Shown here: positions 18,041 to 27,159 of the stretch, piece by piece
Position numbering within the stretch: position 1 is the stretch's first letter
How the letters are laid out: every line of letters begins with the position of its first letter
Origin: Bacteroidales bacterium
Lineage (GTDB): Bacteria > Bacteroidota > Bacteroidia > Bacteroidales > P3
Length of the DNA stretch: 64,000 nt
Assembly (NCBI GenBank): GCA_017480225.1
Contig: JAFVBB010000008.1
Location: 48,292-112,291, forward strand
Direction of reading: 5' to 3'
Program-made: the position numbers and the translations under genes
The notes under the pieces: generated by a model
What the model saw: the letters and a program-made list of their open reading frames with translations, nothing else
The model's database searches: none
Told to the model about the DNA's origin: nothing

Positions 18041-19120
18041 ATGATAAACTTTACAGTAGGCCCCGTACAGTCATCTGATGCAGTACGCGCCATTGGTGCT
18101 GAACAAGTGCCCTATTTTAGAACATCTGAGTTCTCAGAGTTGATGCTGGAGAATGAACGCTTGGTAAAGAAGTTCGCCCACGCCACGGATGATAGTAAGG
18201 TTGTTTTTATGACCTGCTCTGGTAGTGGTGGTATGGAAACCTCCATCATGAATTGCCTGAACAAGAATGATAAAGCTCTTGTTGTCAATGGCGGCAGCTT
18301 TGGTGAACGCTTTGTGGAACTATTGACACGACATGGAGTTCCTTTTACGGAAATCAAGTTAGAACATGGCAAGGCGCTGAAGCCAGAGCACCTTACGCCC
18401 TACGAAGGTCAGGGATATACAACATTTCTTTTACAGAAGCACGAAACATCAACAGGTGTTCACTATGACATTAATTTAGTAAGTGATTTCTGCAAACGTA
18501 ATGGCTGCTTCCTCATTGTTGATACCATCAGCACATTCCTCTGTGACCACTTCGATATGGCAGGTACAAATGCTGGGATTATGATTACGGGCTCCCAGAA
18601 GGCATTGGCCTGTGCGCCTGGTATTGCAGTGATGATACTTTCTCCGGATGCTCTGAAACGCGTACAGGAGAATCGTTGCTGCTGTCAGTATTTAGACTTG
18701 AAGTTGGCACTAAAGAATATGGAGAGGGGACAGACACCTTGGACTCCCGCTGTTGGTATTCTTAGACAGATTAATGTGCGTCTGAAGGAAATTGATGCCA
18801 TGGGCGGTGCAGAGGCAGAAATTGCACGTTGTGCAGGTCTGGCTAAATACTTCCGAGACAAGCTTGTAGAATATAACCTGCCTTTTGAGATTGTTTCTGA
18901 GAGTCTTAGCAATGCCGTAACGCCTCTGCACCCCACCACACAGTCCGCGTACCAGATATTCTTGAAGATAAAGGATGAGTACGGTATGTGGATTTGTCCG
19001 AATGGAGGTGAGATGAAAGACACCATCTTCCGCGTGGGCCACATTGGATGTTTGACGGAGGCTGACTACGACAGGTTGATTGACGCGTTTGTTGATTTAA
19101 AAAACAAAAAGTTTATCTGA
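18041..19120 (+). CDS. Class V pyridoxal-phosphate aminotransferase (AGT/PhnW-like)
   Basis: 359 residues of the alanine-glyoxylate / 2-aminoethylphosphonate aminotransferase superfamily. Visible are TCSGSGGMETSI (cofactor phosphate loop), KHETSTGVHYD, IVDTISTFLCD with the Asp that binds the pyridine nitrogen, and GSQKALACAPG with the Schiff-base lysine near residue 189. Two roles fit: forming 2-aminoethylphosphonate from the phosphonoacetaldehyde made by Ppd, or aminating a polyol-phosphate ketone that the coupled cytidylyltransferase then activates. The one-base overlap with the cytidylyltransferase favours the second. The role is unresolved. Confidence 0.85.
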   Translation: MINFTVGPVQSSDAVRAIGAEQVPYFRTSEFSELMLENERLVKKFAHATDDSKVVFMTCSGSGGMETSIMNCLNKNDKALVVNGGSFGERFVELLTRHGVPFTEIKLEHGKALKPEHLTPYEGQGYTTFLLQKHETSTGVHYDINLVSDFCKRNGCFLIVDTISTFLCDHFDMAGTNAGIMITGSQKALACAPGIAVMILSPDALKRVQENRCCCQYLDLKLALKNMERGQTPWTPAVGILRQINVRLKEIDAMGGAEAEIARCAGLAKYFRDKLVEYNLPFEIVSESLSNAVTPLHPTTQSAYQIFLKIKDEYGMWICPNGGEMKDTIFRVGHIGCLTEADYDRLIDAFVDLKNKKFI

Positions 19121-20460
19121 TGAAGAAAGTCATCACATACGGCACTTACGACCTGTTTCACCGAGGACATTATAACCTTTTGAAGCGAGCAAGGGAACTG
19201 GGTGACTACCTAATCGTGGGCATCACTACGGATAGCTTTGACCTTGAGAGGGGAAAGATGAACACTTGCAACAATGTGATGGAACGCATTGAGGCAGTCA
19301 AGGCAACAGGTCTTGCTGACCAGATTGTTATTGAGGAATACAGAGGGCAGAAAATAGATGATATACAGAAATATGGCGTTGACATTTTTGCAATCGGTTC
19401 TGACTGGGAAGGTTATTTTGACTATCTGAAAGAATTCTGTGAGGTTGTATATCTACCTCGTACACAAGGTGTGTCTTCAACCCAACTAAGGCAAGAACGC
19501 CCAACTGTACAAATAGGAATTATAGGCACCGGCAGTATTGCCTGTCGGTTTGTTCCGGAAGCAGAGAATGTGAATAGTGCGAACATCGTTGCAGCCTATA
19601 ACCCTAATAGAAAGGAGTGCAAAACCTATTGTGATAATTATGGCATACCAGTTTGTGCCGACAACCTGAATGTGCTGTATGATAATTGTAATGCAGTATA
19701 TATCGCTTCTCCGCACTATACTCATTATGAATATGCCAAATCAGCATTAGAGCATGGAAAGCACGTGCTATGCGAAACTCCGTTTGTTTTTGAGAAGGCT
19801 CAGGCAGAAGAACTGTTTGACTTGGCTGAAAAGAAAAGATTGGTGCTGATGGTGGCCTTGAAAACGGCTTATACGCCAGCCTTTGGCCATTTGTTTTCTT
19901 TATTGAAGTCTCGTGTTATTGGCGATATAGTTGAAGTAAATGCTTCTGTTACTACCTTGACAGATGAGAGTTCTGAGAAATTGGACAGCAAACGCATTGG
20001 TGGCAGTATGAGTGAGAATGCCTGCTTCCCCTTGCTGCCCATCTTTAAGTTTTTGGGGGTGGATTATAGGAGCATCAACTTCTATAGCAAAATGAAGAAT
20101 GAGGTTGATATGTACACCAAGGCGGTATTCCGCTTTGATCATGCAATTGCTTCATTCCAGGTGGGCCTTGGTGTAAAGACAGAAGGGGCTATGACTATCG
20201 CAGGTACAAGGGGATATGTCTATGTACCAGCTCCCTGGTGGAAGACGGATTATTTTGAGGTGAGGTATGAAGACCAGAGTCAGAATAAGAAATATTTCTA
20301 TCCGTTTGTGGGTGAGGGGCTGAGATATGAGATAAAGGATTTTGTGGCTTCAGTCCTTTCAAACGGCTCACATTTTAGCAAGGTGTCAAAAGTTGAAAAT
20401 GTAAAAATGGCAGAAGTGCAAGAACAGTATATTAAGTCTGTTAATCTGTATAGAATTTAA
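19120..20460 (+). CDS. Fusion of TagD-like cytidylyltransferase and Gfo/Idh/MocA-type oxidoreductase
   Basis: 446 residues in two parts. Residues 1-128 are a glycerol-3-phosphate-cytidylyltransferase-like domain with both signatures, HRGH (about 14-17) and RTQGVSSTQLR (about 116-126), so it should be active with CTP. Residues 130-446 are a Gfo/Idh/MocA oxidoreductase with the Rossmann loop GIIGTGSIA. The usual Glu-Lys-Pro motif reads ETP near residue 217, lacking the catalytic lysine. It is coupled to the aminotransferase before (one-base overlap) and the SDR after (TAATG). A product such as a CDP-linked amino-polyol is plausible; none is proven. Confidence 0.88.
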   Translation: MKKVITYGTYDLFHRGHYNLLKRARELGDYLIVGITTDSFDLERGKMNTCNNVMERIEAVKATGLADQIVIEEYRGQKIDDIQKYGVDIFAIGSDWEGYFDYLKEFCEVVYLPRTQGVSSTQLRQERPTVQIGIIGTGSIACRFVPEAENVNSANIVAAYNPNRKECKTYCDNYGIPVCADNLNVLYDNCNAVYIASPHYTHYEYAKSALEHGKHVLCETPFVFEKAQAEELFDLAEKKRLVLMVALKTAYTPAFGHLFSLLKSRVIGDIVEVNASVTTLTDESSEKLDSKRIGGSMSENACFPLLPIFKFLGVDYRSINFYSKMKNEVDMYTKAVFRFDHAIASFQVGLGVKTEGAMTIAGTRGYVYVPAPWWKTDYFEVRYEDQSQNKKYFYPFVGEGLRYEIKDFVASVLSNGSHFSKVSKVENVKMAEVQEQYIKSVNLYRI

Positions 20461-21356
20461 TGAAGAAACTATTATTTACTGGAGCATCTGGCTTCTTAGG
20501 CTATAACATACGACCCGTGTTGGAGAAAAGTTATGATGTGCATACCATTGGATTGACCGATGATGATGACATCAAAATAAATATTGCCAAGGAGGTTCCA
20601 CCCATCAATACGCATTATGACGTGGTTCTGCACGCAGCGGGAAAGGCGCATACGGTGCCGAAGACCGAGGATGAGAAGCAGGTGTTCTATGATGTGAACT
20701 ACCAAGGAACTGTAAATCTGTGTAAAGCACTGGAAAGTGCAGGAATCCCAAAATCTCTTGTGTTCATTAGTACCGTAGCTGTGTATGGATGTGAGTTTGG
20801 AGAGCTGATTACAGAAACGCATCCATTGGAGGGAGATTCTCCTTATGCCAAGAGTAAGATTATGGCAGAGGAGTATCTGACAAAGTGGTCTATGGAACAT
20901 GGTGTGGTGCTGAGCATACTTCGTCCATCACTTCTTGCAGGACGTAACGCTCCAGGAAATCTTGGCGCTATGGTGAATGGCATCAAGAAAGGCTTCTATA
21001 TGAATATTGCCGGAGGAAGAGTGGTGAAGAGTATCTTGATGGCTGAGGATATTGCCAGATTATTACCTTTGCTCGAAGAAAAAGGAGGAATTTATAATGT
21101 ATGCGATACAAGGCAACCCTCATTTGGAGAAATTTCAGAATCGGTTGCCCGCCAGTTAGAAAGAAGGAAACCAATATCGATACCTTACTGGATGGCATGG
21201 TGTATGGCGAAAGTAGGTGATTTGCTCGGTTCAAAGGCCCCCTTCAATAGTTATAAGCTGGAGAAGATGACAAAGTCATTGACTTTCTCCAATGAAAAGG
21301 CTCGTCGAGAGTTGGGTTGGGAGCCAATGGATGTGCTGGATAACTATAAAATATGA
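20460..21356 (+). CDS. NAD-dependent epimerase/reductase (extended SDR)
   Basis: 298 residues with the SDR cofactor loop GASGFLGYNI at the N-terminus and the active-site YAKSK near residue 138. In Bacteroidales and Pseudomonas O-antigen loci an SDR of this type sits directly before a WbpL-type initiating transferase and acts as a UDP-4-keto-sugar reductase or epimerase (WbpV/Gne-like). Here one gene separates them. The substrate is inferred to be the UDP-HexNAc used by the transferase at 22433. The stop overlaps the next start (ATGA). Confidence 0.85.
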   Translation: MKKLLFTGASGFLGYNIRPVLEKSYDVHTIGLTDDDDIKINIAKEVPPINTHYDVVLHAAGKAHTVPKTEDEKQVFYDVNYQGTVNLCKALESAGIPKSLVFISTVAVYGCEFGELITETHPLEGDSPYAKSKIMAEEYLTKWSMEHGVVLSILRPSLLAGRNAPGNLGAMVNGIKKGFYMNIAGGRVVKSILMAEDIARLLPLLEEKGGIYNVCDTRQPSFGEISESVARQLERRKPISIPYWMAWCMAKVGDLLGSKAPFNSYKLEKMTKSLTFSNEKARRELGWEPMDVLDNYKI

Positions 21357-22423
21357 ACTTGGGCGAAGATTTTACACGACTTGTCAGAAGGGGAATAGGT
21401 CATAATGCAGTATCTATACAGTCTGATATAGATTGGCTTCCTTTGTATGAGTTAGCAATTCAACATGGATTAGAGGCCATTGTATTAGATGGAGCAGACA
21501 GTATGCCTGAGGTGGCAGCTACAATACCCTTGAATCTGAAACTTGAGTGGATTGGACATGTTTTACAAATTTTTGAAGAGCGATATAAAGCATACGAAAA
21601 AGCAATTTCTGAATTAGCAGCATTCTACAACAGGCATGGTTTCAAGATGATGGTGCTAAAAGGGTATGGCTGCTCTTTAGACTGGCCAAAGCCCAATCAC
21701 CGGCCATGCGGCGACATTGACATCTGGCTGTTTGGACATTGGAAAGATGCAGATGCTGCTGTGATGTCGAAAAAAGGAATAAAGATTGATACTTCGCACC
21801 ATCACCACACAGTGTTTTATTGGCAAGACTTCATGGTGGAGAATCATTATGATTTTATCAATGTTCACCATCATAAATCAAACGTGGAATTTGAACGAAT
21901 TCTGAAGGAACAAGGACAAGACTGTTCTTACTGCATAGAGGTTCTTGGTGAAAAAGTATATTTGCCATCTCCAAATTTGCACGCTCTGTTTCTGATAAAA
22001 CATGCCTGTATTGAATTCGCCGCATCGGGAATCAATCTTCGACAACTAATAGACTGGGCCATATTCGTAAAAAAACACGGAGAGGATGTAGACTGGCCTT
22101 GGTTGCTTGGGGTGCTTGACAGGTTCAGCATGAGAACAATATTCGAAGTGTTCAATGGTATCTGCGTGGAGGATCTTGGTTTTGAACAATGCATTTTCCC
22201 ATACGTACTATACGACCCTCAGTTGAAAGAGAAAGCTTTGGAAGAAATGCTATTTCCGAAGATTGACAAAGGGAAAGACTTTTGGCTGCCTTCTAGAATT
22301 GTTTGGAAAATTCGCCGATGGAAAGCAAACGAGTGGAAACACCAACTATGCTACCGAGAAAGCATGTGGAGCGCATTCTGTAGTGGAGTTTGGAATCACC
22401 TACAGAAACTGGCATCGATATAA
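21353..22423 (+). CDS. Nucleotidyltransferase-like family protein (NTP_transf_5 type)
   Basis: 356 residues. The pattern LKGYGCSLDWP followed by RPCGDIDIW (near residue 122) gives the two-Asp metal site of the pol-beta nucleotidyltransferase fold as seen in the uncharacterised family PF14907. Such proteins occur in Bacteroidetes glycan clusters and beside PqqD and HprK-like genes, and relatives of those two are at 62564-63707. A histidine-rich SHHHHT patch lies downstream of the motif. The reaction and substrate are unknown. Confidence 0.75.
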   Translation: MNLGEDFTRLVRRGIGHNAVSIQSDIDWLPLYELAIQHGLEAIVLDGADSMPEVAATIPLNLKLEWIGHVLQIFEERYKAYEKAISELAAFYNRHGFKMMVLKGYGCSLDWPKPNHRPCGDIDIWLFGHWKDADAAVMSKKGIKIDTSHHHHTVFYWQDFMVENHYDFINVHHHKSNVEFERILKEQGQDCSYCIEVLGEKVYLPSPNLHALFLIKHACIEFAASGINLRQLIDWAIFVKKHGEDVDWPWLLGVLDRFSMRTIFEVFNGICVEDLGFEQCIFPYVLYDPQLKEKALEEMLFPKIDKGKDFWLPSRIVWKIRRWKANEWKHQLCYRESMWSAFCSGVWNHLQKLASI

Positions 22424-22432
22424 AAGACAACA

Positions 22433-23422
22433 ATGAAAGAGTACTTAACATATCTAATCGTTTTTGTGCTGCTTTTCGTGGTAGAGTTAGTATACTTCAG
22501 AATTGCAGACCGATTCAATATCATTGACAAGCCCAACGAACGCAGCTCGCACACACGCGTAGTATTAAGAGGTGGAGGCATCATCTTCGGGTTGGGTCTG
22601 TGGGTGTGGAGTGCCTTCTTTGGCTTTCAGTATCCGTGGCTGTTGGCGGCTATGACACTGGCAGCAGGGGTGTCGTTTATAGATGACATTCATTCGTTGC
22701 CAGATAGCATTAGGCTGGTGGCGCAGTTTGTGGCTATGGGCTTGCTGCTTTTGCAACTTGATATGTGGCACTGGTCTTTGTGGTGGGTGATACCGCTGGC
22801 CTTGATTGTTTGCGTAGGAGCAACCAATATATATAACTTCATGGATGGCATCAACGGTATTACAGGTGGTTATTCACTGGCCGTGCTGCTCCCGTTGTTC
22901 CTTACCAATAAGCATTTCCACTTCATTGATGAGTCATTACTGGTAGTGATTGCCTTGGCCGTGCTTGTTTTCTGCTTGTTCAACTATCGCACAAAGGCGA
23001 AATGTTTCGCTGGTGACGTGGGGAGTGTCGGCATTGCCTTTATTCTTCTATTCTGTATCGGCAAGTTGGTGATGCAGACAGGTGATGTCACGTGGTTACT
23101 GTTCCTCATCGTTTATGGTGTAGATGGTTGCCTGACTATCATTCACCGTATCATGCTGCATGAGAACTTGGGAAATGCGCATCGCAAGCACGCCTACCAA
23201 CTGATGGCCAATGAGCTACATCTGCGGCATGTGTTGGTGAGTACCATCTATGCTGCATTGCAGCTGTCTGTGTCATTGATAATGGTATATGCCATTCCTG
23301 ATACAGTTGCTGCCCATTGGCGCTATCTAATAGCTGTGGTCATAGTCTTAGCCGCAGTTTATGCCCTCTTTATGAAGAAATATTACCACCTGCACGAAGA
23401 ATACTTGAAAAATCTGGAATAA
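22433..23422 (+). CDS. Undecaprenyl-phosphate glycosyl-1-phosphate transferase (WecA/WbpL/MraY superfamily)
   Basis: 329 residues, about 10 membrane segments. Conserved cytoplasmic-loop motifs are present: SFIDDIHSLPD, TNIYNFMDGINGITGG (the NxxNxxDG signature) and KCFAGDVGSVG, plus HRKHAYQLM in the last loop. The enzyme loads the first HexNAc-1-phosphate onto undecaprenyl phosphate and so starts the repeat unit that the other genes extend, flip and polymerise. The HRKHAYQ loop resembles WbpL-type enzymes more than MraY. Confidence 0.93.
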   Translation: MKEYLTYLIVFVLLFVVELVYFRIADRFNIIDKPNERSSHTRVVLRGGGIIFGLGLWVWSAFFGFQYPWLLAAMTLAAGVSFIDDIHSLPDSIRLVAQFVAMGLLLLQLDMWHWSLWWVIPLALIVCVGATNIYNFMDGINGITGGYSLAVLLPLFLTNKHFHFIDESLLVVIALAVLVFCLFNYRTKAKCFAGDVGSVGIAFILLFCIGKLVMQTGDVTWLLFLIVYGVDGCLTIIHRIMLHENLGNAHRKHAYQLMANELHLRHVLVSTIYAALQLSVSLIMVYAIPDTVAAHWRYLIAVVIVLAAVYALFMKKYYHLHEEYLKNLE

Positions 23423-23423
23423 T

Positions 23424-23858
23424 ATGGATGTACAACTGATAAATGAAAACCTGCTTTCTGTGCTGCATTGGAGAGCGAGGGAGAATGAGCGCAAACGACA
23501 GAGCTTCGACCTGCGCACCACACCAGAGGATACATCGCAGCGTATGCTGAATGTACTGGAGCCAGGTACGAAAGTTCCCATCCATAGACACATTGAAACA
23601 TCTGAGACTGTCATCTGCTTAGAGGGCTGTATTGATTGGATCTTCTACGAAGAGTTGTCGAACATGGATGCTGGTGGCCCTGTGCACGACGGCGAGCAAG
23701 CCATCGTGGAGAGTTGTTTTGCTGAGGTGGCCCGCCTCCGAATCAGTCCCTGTGAGCAGAAATACGGCATACAGATACCACCGATGGCATGGCACAGCAT
23801 AGAAGTGCATGAGCCAAGTACCATCTTTGAGGCGAAGGACGGAGCATATAAAGGATAA
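23424..23858 (+). CDS. wbuC: WbuC family cupin-fold protein
   Basis: 144 residues that start one base after the transferase stop. The sequence fits the WbuC family, found at the ends of O-antigen and capsule loci: SFDLRTTPEDTSQRML, then the cupin stretch PIHRHIETSETVICLEG and a C-terminal PPMAWHSIEVHEPS that would complete a metal-binding barrel. Its biochemical role is not established. It ends the glycan operon; only a decayed gene follows. Confidence 0.88.
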   Translation: MDVQLINENLLSVLHWRARENERKRQSFDLRTTPEDTSQRMLNVLEPGTKVPIHRHIETSETVICLEGCIDWIFYEELSNMDAGGPVHDGEQAIVESCFAEVARLRISPCEQKYGIQIPPMAWHSIEVHEPSTIFEAKDGAYKG

Positions 23859-23861
23859 GCC

Positions 23862-25262
23862 ATGGCCACCGATCTTCGCGACTATCAGCTTGACATGCTC
23901 CATCGTCTACAGGACTTATGGACGAGGCTGCAGAGCGTCATGGTGCAGATGCCCACAGGTACGGGGAAGATGCACCTGATGGCAGCAGCAGCCATCAGTG
24001 AGGACACCTCCCCCAAAAAAGAGGGAGGATCTGTATCGGTTGTGGTCCATCGACGGGAATTGTTGGAGCAAATCAAACAGACATTGGCTGCTTGGGGATT
24101 GTTAGATAAGGATGTGTTGGTGGAGAGCCTATAGAAACTGTCAAAGCATATTGATGAGACAGATTTCTGTCTTTCTTTGGTCATAGTGGATGAAGCGCAC
24201 CATGCGCTGGACAAGATCTATCGCGTACTATGGGACGGTTGGCCGAAGGCGAAGTTCCTCGGTCTGACATCTACACCATGCCGAGTGGGTGGAGCGGAAT
24301 TTGTCCATTTTCTTGACGTGCTGCTGCAGTCGTGGACGATACTGGATTTTATCGATAAGGGGTGGCTGAGCGATTTTGAGTATTTGCAGACAGCGAGCGA
24401 TGCGGCGAGTACGCTCACTGAAAAAAACGACGTGGATGGGGGGGTACTAGACGAAGGGCCTGGCTACGGTGATGGGTATGCCGTAGAGTATCGAACATCC
24501 AACTGAACGACTCCAAATTGAGGCCGACTATCGTCAACAGAAGATAGTCGTGCTCGTCAATGTGGATTTTTTCCCGGAGGGCAATGACAGCCCGGAAGTG
24601 GAGTTCCTCCAGTTGGCGTGCCCCGCGCTTTCGCTGTCAAGATACTTGCGACAGGTAGGGCGTGGCATGCGTATCTGCAATGGCAATATACATTTCTGAT
24701 ACTCGACAGTGTGGGACTTTATCAGTAGTTCGGCCTGCCCACTGCAGGCCGTTACTGGCTGCGGCTGTTCCTTGACAAGGAGGCCGGCAAGGGAGTGCGA
24801 GGCATGAAACGTTGCGTGGTCGTAGACGAAGAAGCACAGGCAAAGGAACAGGTGAATCTGGAGATGGTGCGCATCAAGAAAGGTGGCAAAAAAGGTTCGG
24901 GGGTGTAATTGTTCTTACAGGACGGACGATATGGTGTGATGAACAACGGACGCACCACCACCTCTGCCCGTTTTAAGCGGATACAACGTCTGCAAGGCGA
25001 TTGCGGTTTCTTTGCGTTTGGCATCTACGAGAAGCGCAACGAACACGATTGGGAGAGTTGGTTGAGGCGCCGACTGTGATAGACAGAAAATGCCCGGACT
25101 TTCAGATAAAACTCTATGGAGACATAATTGGACTAATGGATATTTCTGTGGCATCAGCGCATTGGGCAACCACGCTTACGTGAACTGCAGAAACCACTCC
25201 TATTACTGCGACACTCACCTGGAATTTTGCACTGTAGGGGGGGGAGATAGGTCGGGCTGCTG
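23862..25262 (+). pseudogene. Decayed superfamily II DEAD/DEAH helicase
   Basis: The remains of one helicase gene are spread over several frames. Motif I (MPTGTGKMHL) and motif Ia lie in the first part. An in-frame TAG at 24132-24134 interrupts it. Motif II (VDEAHHALD) and motif III (LTSTPCR) follow in the same frame. After G-rich tracts near 24440 the frame shifts, and a motif V/VI region (VLVNVDFFPEG, RYLRQVGRGMRI) appears in another frame. Later fragments reach about 25262 with a Cys/His-rich tail. At least four lesions are visible. Its position after WbuC matches the gene order often seen in Bacteroidales loci. Confidence 0.8.
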
Positions 25263-25354
25263 AGTATAACTGCCGATTTGAATTGTCCACAACTTGAAAT
25301 TAAAACGTCTCCAAATTTGGAGTTAAATCGGCCCCAAAATCGAGATATGATTAA

Positions 25355-25385
25355 GGCGTTGCAAACTGACTGCAACGCCTTTTTT
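25355..25385 (+). terminator. Rho-independent terminator
   Basis: Perfect 9-bp stem GGCGTTGCA / TGCAACGCC around a 7-base loop, followed by six T. It closes the + strand region A transcripts; the adenine methylase on the other strand ends at 25405. Confidence 0.85.
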
Positions 25386-25404
25386 AATGCCGTTTGAATG
25401 GCTT

Positions 25405-26256
25405 TTAAGCAGCCTTTACAAGCATCATATCTTCGTAATTTAGCACAACGCCACTAACATGCTGCCGATAGACTTTTGCGCCTTCGAAGGGGTTGCCGTG
25501 GAAGTCGTTTTTGGCTATCCATTCGGCAAGTTCCACAATGGTTGATTTTCTACTGGTGAAGTAGACAAACTTTGTCCCGTGCATGCATTTCAGCACATCG
25601 AGGTAGTCAGACAGCCTCCAATAGTCGCTGTTCGCTCCATAAAGTCGCGGGCCACAGCAGGTATATGTGCCGCAGTCGGTGGAGAGATAGGGAGGGTCGA
25701 GGATAAACACCACATCGGGAACAAGGCGGTATTGCTCAAACAGTCGGCGGTAGTCCATCGATACCACCTCGACACCCTCAAGGTAGCCGTCGGCATTATA
25801 GTCGTCCTTGCGCACTCGGTTGTAGAAGGTCTCTTTGCGGAACTCCTCGAAGCTGTGGACGTAGTTCATAGTAAAGAGCAGGTTGCTCGACAGCGAGAAC
25901 CAGTCCACAAAGCCACTCTTATGCCACCGCTCCACCTCGGCTATCACCTGCGAGCGTACAGGCTCGTCGATGCGTGATTTGGGCGGTATGGTGGCCACGA
26001 TGGGGCGCAAGGCTCGGAGCATTTCGTTGGTGCGCCCGATATGTTCCAGACGCTTGCTGTAGTGGTCGAAATCGTTGTACACCACCCGGCAGTCGGGGCG
26101 TGCCTGCTTGATGGTGTGGCTCACGAGGCCACTGCCGCCGAATAAATCGACGAATACAGCTCCTTTCTTCTGCTGCATGGCCATTTCCTCCAGCTGCTTC
26201 ACAAAGCGGCGTTTCTGCCCCTGAAATGGCAACGGGGCGTTTACATACTTCTTCAT
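25405..26256 (-). CDS. DNA adenine N6-methyltransferase (Dam/D12 class)
   Basis: 283 residues. SAM-binding motif I is DLFGGSGLVSH near residue 37 and catalytic motif IV is DPPYLS near residue 186, in the order of alpha-class (D12) adenine methylases. An N-terminal PLPFQGQKRRF resembles the PLRYPGGK-type start of the family. No restriction enzyme gene is adjacent, so it is an orphan methylase, typical of phages and prophage remnants. It is the last gene of the phage-like cassette, 18 bases after the thymidylate-synthase-like remnant. Confidence 0.9.
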   Translation of the reverse strand: MKKYVNAPLPFQGQKRRFVKQLEEMAMQQKKGAVFVDLFGGSGLVSHTIKQARPDCRVVYNDFDHYSKRLEHIGRTNEMLRALRPIVATIPPKSRIDEPVRSQVIAEVERWHKSGFVDWFSLSSNLLFTMNYVHSFEEFRKETFYNRVRKDDYNADGYLEGVEVVSMDYRRLFEQYRLVPDVVFILDPPYLSTDCGTYTCCGPRLYGANSDYWRLSDYLDVLKCMHGTKFVYFTSRKSTIVELAEWIAKNDFHGNPFEGAKVYRQHVSGVVLNYEDMMLVKAA

Positions 26257-26274
26257 TTGGTTACGGTTGGTTGA

Positions 26275-26950
26275 TTATACATTGAGTTCAAATTTCACAC
26301 CGTCCTCACCCTGTAGCAGGGCGCGTGTGCGGTCGATGTTGTTGGCATAGATGTGGACATTGCCGAGGAAGAGCGTGATGCTGTGCAGGGGCAAGTCCAC
26401 CTGTCGGGAAATCAAATAGAGGTGGTAGAGGTCGGACGGAAGTCCCAAAGAGGCGTCGCTGCTCCGTTGGTAGGCGGTCAGCAACAGCCGTCCGTCCTCA
26501 ATCTGGAACTGCACCAACGAGAGGCAGGGGGCTTGGTTGCTCTCTGCACCAGTCTCGCCGAGGAAGAGGACGTAGTTCTTGCTGTTGCGCTTCTCGCGGT
26601 TGATACGTTCCACCAGTCGGGGAAGACGCTCGAAGTAGGTCGGGTAGGAGTTCACCAGTATGGGACCGCAGTAGTCCCACCATGATATTCCTGCCTCGCG
26701 GTAGGCTTCGGTGTTGCGCTCTCCACGTTGGAACAAATCCAGTTCGCTACGGAGTTTCTTTCGGGCGATGTTGTGGCTCTCGAAGATGTCGAGTAGGTCG
26801 GCAGGGTCGAACTTGAATGTTCATTCACTCCCTGCGGTCGTGTTCGAGGCGCATCACCTCGTTGGTCAAATACCTGATGTCGCCCTTCTTGTTGTGTTGC
26901 TCGTGACCTTCTGTGAGGACCTTGTCGAGTATCTTATAATGCTTATTCAT
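26275..26950 (-). pseudogene. Thymidylate-synthase-like gene with dCMP-type Asp, split by a frameshift
   Basis: The N-terminal part starts at ATG 26950 (MNKHYKILDKVLTEG) and stops after 41 residues at 26825. A second frame, open from 26820 to 26275 and without an ATG near its beginning, carries the rest: QRGERNTEAYREAGISWWD, then APCLSLVQFQ with the catalytic Cys, RSSDASLGLPSDLYHLYL, and the LGNVHIYANNID stretch near the end. In thymidylate synthase the LGLPxN Asn recognises dUMP. Here it is Asp, as in phage dCMP hydroxymethylases, so the ancestor probably acted on dCMP. Without the frameshift it would have about 220 residues, shorter than cellular ThyA. Confidence 0.75.
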
Positions 26951-27029
26951 AATGGGTTATGGTTGGTTGTTAAGGTTTTCTTCGTCTATGTGTTAAAATT
27001 TGTGTATTTTTGCAGTCGATTAACTCGAA

Positions 27030-27084
27030 AAAAGCTATGCCTCAATGGGCTGTGGGAACTACCCCCAGTCGCCCATTGAGGCAT
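27030..27084 (-). terminator. Strong hairpin with T tract on the minus strand
   Basis: Perfect 14-bp inverted repeat ATGCCTCAATGGGC (27037-27050) and its complement (27071-27084). The 20-base centre can pair further (GTGGG with CCCCC). On the minus strand the stem is followed by AGCTTTTTT, so it can terminate the reverse transcriptase and small-protein transcript. A second GC hairpin (GGGGGC at 27125-27130 with GCCCCC at 27141-27146) lies 40 bases away. Confidence 0.6.
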
Positions 27085-27159
27085 CATAGTTTCTAATAGA
27101 GTTAAGCGGCTATTATTAACAGGCTGGGGGCTTTTTTTACGCCCCCGTTGGCTGATAGT

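Noticed and set aside
21785-21815. Run of histidines in the nucleotidyltransferase-like protein as a special metal site
   Set aside because: Four histidines in a short stretch are within normal variation for the family and no second-site ligands were evident.
24430-25245. G6-G8 tracts as further phase-variable sites
   Set aside because: They lie in an already decayed helicase with other lesions, so length changes would have no coding effect.
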